Made by a program: the position numbers and the translations under genes. This document shows positions 12,101 through 18,100 of a stretch of DNA of 64,000 nucleotides, in pieces. This stretch comes from Azorinus chamasolen (Eukaryota > Mollusca > Bivalvia > Cardiida > Solecurtidae), in the NCBI GenBank assembly GCA_963576725.1, contig OY755252.1, positions 56,883,985-56,947,984 of the forward strand, in the 5' to 3' direction. Position 1 is the first letter of the stretch; every line of letters starts with the position of its first letter. Under the pieces are notes generated by a model. That model saw nothing but the letters and a program-made list of their open reading frames with translations. It was not told the DNA's origin and searched no databases.

Positions 12101-15100
12101 AGATCTATCAAATTGCAAAAGCAAACAGCAGATCCTGATCAGATCGCTCCTACATGATCTGTTATCTGGGTATACATGGTTTGCACAAGCATGAAAAGGC
12201 TTTAATATTAATAAAAGGGTTAAAAAGAACTTGTTGCTCGTTAAGCACAGGTAGTTACTTAATACAGAATGAAAGCAGTGCAGACAGTTCCTAGAAGAGC
12301 TTTATGCATTGCTTTGTCTGCATTAAGCTACCATCTGTATTTTGAAAAACCCACATTTCTTTCTTTACTGGTTATTGACCCTTTCCTTCATAAATACGCC
12401 TTTCTACGCCTCTGTAAAAGTCAACTGTTGAAACCATTGTGATAAATAGAGCATTTGCAAATGCTCTATTTATCACAATGGTTTCAGAACAGCACAATTC
12501 TGAAATTTTCCTTTTCTCTACTTAATGGTTCTTTTCGGTAGATTTATTCAAAGAGGTTGTGTCTATAAATAGCCTATGAGGATAAGTGTAAAGAGTGTAG
12601 GCATTTATTAAGGAGAATACTGGTACTGTAATCGATCAAAATTGCTAGTACAGGTAAAATACCTTTGAAACTAGACTGTTCTTTGCACAGCCATTGATAA
12701 GGATGATACTTGGATGCTCTTTACCCTTTCCCTCATATAAATGTCTTTTCAAGCATTGGCAAACAGAGTTGACCCAGAATCCGGAGCCATATGATCAGGT
12801 TATTCTGTTTGCAAAGGCGTAGAAAGGCGTATTTATGGAGTAACCGGTTAAGTATTAAACATTATGCATTTCTGGTTGGTTGCAAAGACGCGAAAAGATG
12901 TATCTATTGGGGGAAAGGTTTCAGAAATCTGATTCAAATATATTCGTTTTTCTCCTCCATAACCTACCTGGCTGGTGCTCGTCGGCTGTAATTTTAATTT
13001 GATTTTAGTTGTATTTGCTTTTGCCCAGATGTTGCTATTCTGAGTAACACTTAATTCATCTTGGAAGCTTGGCAGAGTTTATTGATGACCTTAACCCTTG
13101 AAATGGATATTCATGGAGTAAAGGGTTAATATTTGCTACTGTGACAGTCTTATCTAGTAAAAATTTCGCCAGATTTAATTATTCAGCATCAAAAAGTGAA
13201 TGCAGAAGAATGCGTAAAATAAAACATTTTCAAGAATAGCTTCTTTATTTCTCCACCAAACCCTATGTTGTGACCACTCTTTAGAATCGTCTCGAAGAGA
13301 CGATTCTAAAGAGTGGTCACAACATAGGGTTTGGTGGAGAAAGGACGATTTTAGTATTTGGGTATGCATCTTTATCTGTAGCTCTGTATTTTAGCATTTG
13401 GGTATGCATCTTTATCTGTAGCTCTGTATTTTAGTATTTGGGTATGCATCTTTATCTGTAGCTCTGGGTAATGTTTCTAATTACAAATTCTAAATGTTTA
13501 TTTCCAGACAAGTGTAACTGTGAGGCCAGTGTGAAGGAGGAGGAGGGATTGATAGAGAGTGATAAAAACTGTACAACTGGTAAGTTATAGGGCCGTCATC
13601 GTAACTTGCGATATCGGTGAATCGTCGATTTCAAAGTTCCGATGATATATCGATACAGAATTTGCAAGTATCGATACATTTTTAATGAAAAAACTAGAAT
13701 AAACCCCGACTCAATGTGTTTTGCGTCGTATCCATCTGTTTGTTTATTATTGCTCCAGTTCACTTTTCATTTACGGTGTTTGACGACATTAAAAACTAAG
13801 GCTTGGGTTTGCACTAAATCCGGGTCAGTTTCGTGAGATGAATACAGTATGCAGCCCATATAAAAGCTCATGTGTTACTCGGACTGATCTTAAGAAAACC
13901 TTGTATTCACTTAAATAAAGTCAAATGGATCAAAACGTGATGAAAGTAACGCTACATGAACATACATTATCGTAGAACCTGCAGTTTACACAGCATCGCG
14001 AACCTGCGTCAGTGAATTTACCCTTCCCCATTTCAAGCAACAACAACAACAACAATGGCGACCAACGTTCCGGATTTGAGGAGTTTAGCTCAAAAACCTC
14101 GAAAAACGGAGTGACGTTTGAACAAAAGTCTACTTTCTGAAGTTCAATGATGATTTGCATAAATCCAAAGTCATATGCAAACTCTGCAGAGTTGTCCTAC
14201 TGTACAGCGGTAATAACACATATATTCATTCGCATGTCAACAGAAACCATTGGTCAGTGAGTACAGTAACTGTTGAGTGCTTGAGGTTGTGCTTGAGGTT
14301 GCGAAGAAATTGTTTGCAATACCCTTATAGTTTATGCTGTTTTCATTTAAGGCAACAACTAATAGATAAACTCCTCAAACTCCGGAATGGTTGATATAAT
14401 CGATGCAGAGTAGACTCAATGTGAACTACCTGACCAATCTTGGAATTCTCTGTTCGACATGTCATTGAAATTAGTATCTATAAGGAAAGGGTATAATATT
14501 GTGCTGTTATTTCCACATTACCTTGGTATTTTTGTTACAAGAATCAACTATTTATAACAAACTCGGGAAGAGCTTATCTTTTTATTTTATTCTAATGACA
14601 TTTGCTAGGTGAAGCAGTTAATTCTACACGTTTTACTTGAGAATTTGTAGTGGTTTTGAGTTAATTCCCTAAAATAGTAAATCCAACCGATATATCGATA
14701 TATCGTCGATATTTGAGTCATCGATGTATCGATACAGCGAGGCCAATCAATGACAGCCCTAGTAAGTTATGTCATAACTGAGTTTCTTTAACCTTTTAAT
14801 CCAGAAAAGATGCGTAAATTAAGAATAACTCCTTTATTTCTCAACCAAACCCTATACTATGACCACTCTTTAAAATCGTCTCTTCGAGGTGATTCTAAAG
14901 AGTGGTCACAGTATAGGGTTTGGCGGAGAAATGACGATTTTAGTATTTGGGTACGCAACCTTATCCGTAGCTCGGACTGGCATATTTATGGAGTAAAGGA
15001 TTAACCCTTGACACAATACGCCTTGACAATAGAATATACCGGCCGCGTGGCTCAGTGGTAGAGCGTCCGCCTGCGGTACGGAAGGTCGTGGGTTCGATCC

Positions 15101-18100
15101 CCGGCCGCGACAGACCAAACGTCGTTAAAAGTTGGTACTAGTAGCTCCCTTGTCAACGCTCGACATTAAAGGTGTAGTTCTAGGACTGGTCGGCCCGGTG
15201 TCAGGATAATGTGACTGGGTGGGGTGCCCTTGCCATGTACCTGCGGCAGGGGTATTCCAGTGAGGCAGCACTATAACTTGTCTCACGCGGGTGCCGTCTG
15301 CAAATAACTGAAATACTGTTGGTCGGACGTAAAACCCAACTCACTCACTGACAATAGAATAGGCACAGACCAGACAACTCCAGTAGGATATATCTGATCA
15401 GGATCTGTTCGGTAATATAACTTATAAAACTACAGAGCTACAGATAAAGATGCGTACATAAATATTAAAATCGTCATTTCTCCATCAAACCCTATGTTGT
15501 GACCACTCTTTAGAATCGTCTCGAAGAGACGATTCTAAAGAGTGGTCACAACATAGGGTTTGGTGGAGAAATAAAAATGTTTTAATTTACGCATCTTATC
15601 TGGACCTGAAAATAGAACCAGAGGTCTAGATAATGTGCATAAATTAACACATTTTCAAGAATAGCTTCTTTATTTCTCCCCCAAACACTGCTGTGACCTC
15701 TCTTTGGAATCCTTTAAAAGGGTATGTTGGAGTAATGATGATTTTAGTATTTGAATACAGACCTATTTCCGTGAGAATAGTTTCTTACTATCTGTTTTGT
15801 GTTCTTGTAGTCATGGCACAAATTGACGTGGGAGAAAAGAAGGCCAATTTTCTGTTACCAGGAAAAGAGAACCAAGGTGAGTCTGCAGGAGTATAACCCA
15901 TTGCCTTATCAGGCCTTTGGAAATAGAGTAGACCCAGATCAGTGAGCTCCTGTAGGAGTAAAGAACAGACTCTCTTAATTTTGAGGGTCATTTGTAAAAT
16001 TTAAGGGACATTTCAATAGAAAAAGGGGGTTGGGGAAAACCCTGATCTGATTCTAGTTTCTGCCAATGCTCCTGCATGAGCTGTCTAATGAAAGTAGGCT
16101 GTTTGTGAAAGCTTTAACCCATTCCTCCATAAATACACCTTTCTACGCCTCTGTAAAAGTCACTTTCTGAAACCATTGTGATAAATAGAGCATTTGCTCC
16201 ATAGGAGCAAATGCTCTGTTTATCACAATGGTTTCAAAACTTCACAATTCTAAAATGTTCCTTTTCGCTAGTAAATGCTCCTTTTCGGTAGATTCATTCA
16301 AAGAGGTTGGATCTGAAAATAGCCTATGAGGGAATGGGTTAGAAGACTTATCTATTGAGTAAGGTGTTAAATACTAAACATAAATTGATGATCTACATTG
16401 CTGTTTTTTACTGGTTATTATTTCTTACATGAATATGCAACAGGGAAAGGGTTGAAGTAGACTGACATAGATTTAGTGTAGGGCCAGATCCAGGTCTGCC
16501 CTATTAGCCTACGTCTTATCTGTCCGAATACTGATAGGAAAGAGAACTTTTGTATCGTAGGTGTTCTGAAGCCTAGTGAGACCAGTACGCCGAAGAAGCT
16601 GCCGCTTGGTATCAGAGACTCAAATATCGACGATACATTGGATGCTTGTCAGAGCAAAGGGAATATTAGCACTAACAGCAGGAAGCCGCTACTGAACGAT
16701 GAAGGGAAGAAGGAAGCCGAGTATGACAACATTCCTCAGGACCTAACAGTCAGTTCTGAAGGGTCTGACTCCTCCAGCTTGAATGATGATGTAAGTTGGA
16801 GCGTAGCGGGGATTTAGATGCGCCACTAACAAACTGACCAATAACTAGTAACAATTTTTACCGGATGGAGGCATATTTTTACGCATTTAAAAACAGAGTA
16901 GCTACAGATCGGACAACGGTAGGAGCTGTCTGATCTGTGTCGACTCTGTTTGCTCATGAAACAATATAGATGCATTTCTATGGTAAAAAATTGCCTTATT
17001 CCAATATAGAAAATTAATCATAATTGCATGAATATTTATCAGGTAAAGAATTTAAACCCAAGCATAAAGTCATGGAGGGTGAAATGTAAGGGTGAAACGA
17101 TTAATCGCGATGTGAATTGAACCGCGATCTTTTGGCCTCGATTCGGTTCGGTTCAATTCGGTTCAACAGATCTCATTTTCGATTCGATTTTTATTATAAA
17201 AGGCTAGTTTCTCAATGATTGGTAGCGAAATGAAACTAACCTATGAAAATCCGCCGTGAAAAGTCGAAATACTTGTTTTCCCGCATTAGAGCTGTCAAAA
17301 CAAACATACTCATCGAATTCTGATAGACCCTATTCGATTGGATGAAGGCCAATTGTTTTAGCCAATCAAATAACACGTTGCAATCGTTGCACTTAGTCTG
17401 ATCGTCTGGGCGCTTTATTCAAGCGTCTTTGTGTTCTCTCAAAATGTCGGATGCTGAAGATGTCAATCTACGTGCTACCCCGAAAAACTATCGCTCCAAA
17501 ATCTGGAGCTTTCACAACAACACAAATAAACCAAAATGTAAGATTATTTTACAAATATTCTCTGCAACACAGGAAATACGACAAATCTGTCAAATCGTAT
17601 GGAACGGAAACACGGTATTGCAATTTACATTTCGTCTTCTTCCAGTAAACTCGGTTGCAAATTTGTGTATGCTTAAAATTTATGGAGCTGTGTATTGATA
17701 ACTGGCTAAAATATACTCGCAGCAATGTCTAGTGCTTTTTGCTCAGAGACAGGGAGGTGTCATATCTCTCTTCAACTGATAGCTATCTGTATCAGATGAA
17801 GAGAGACTTAACATCTCCTCCAAGTGCTCAAATTCTTTTTTCAGAAAAACTTACATGTTCTTCAAAGTTAGGCTGTTTAGTCAATTAGACAATTAGACAA
17901 GACTGATTATGTTAGTTTTACCATATTGCTTGGTTTTAGTGACCAGTTATAAAAAAGAACTTCCAAAAACAAACTGCAGACTTTGACTAGGCTATTATGA
18001 TTTTTTCCACCTGTATATGTCCAAGCAGTCTGTTTTCAGAGTTGTTAATACACAGGATTTATTCGACATAGTGCATTCTTTTTATTACAATCTTAAATCG

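Noticed and set aside
14155..14394. Stand-alone zinc finger gene
   Set aside because: The short BED-finger reading lies inside an element with hAT ends and is interrupted on both sides; it is a transposase relic.
15041..15113. tRNA gene
   Set aside because: A and B boxes are present, but the sequence is the head of a 312-bp SINE with a 13-bp target duplication and (ACTC)n tail, so it is a retroposon copy.
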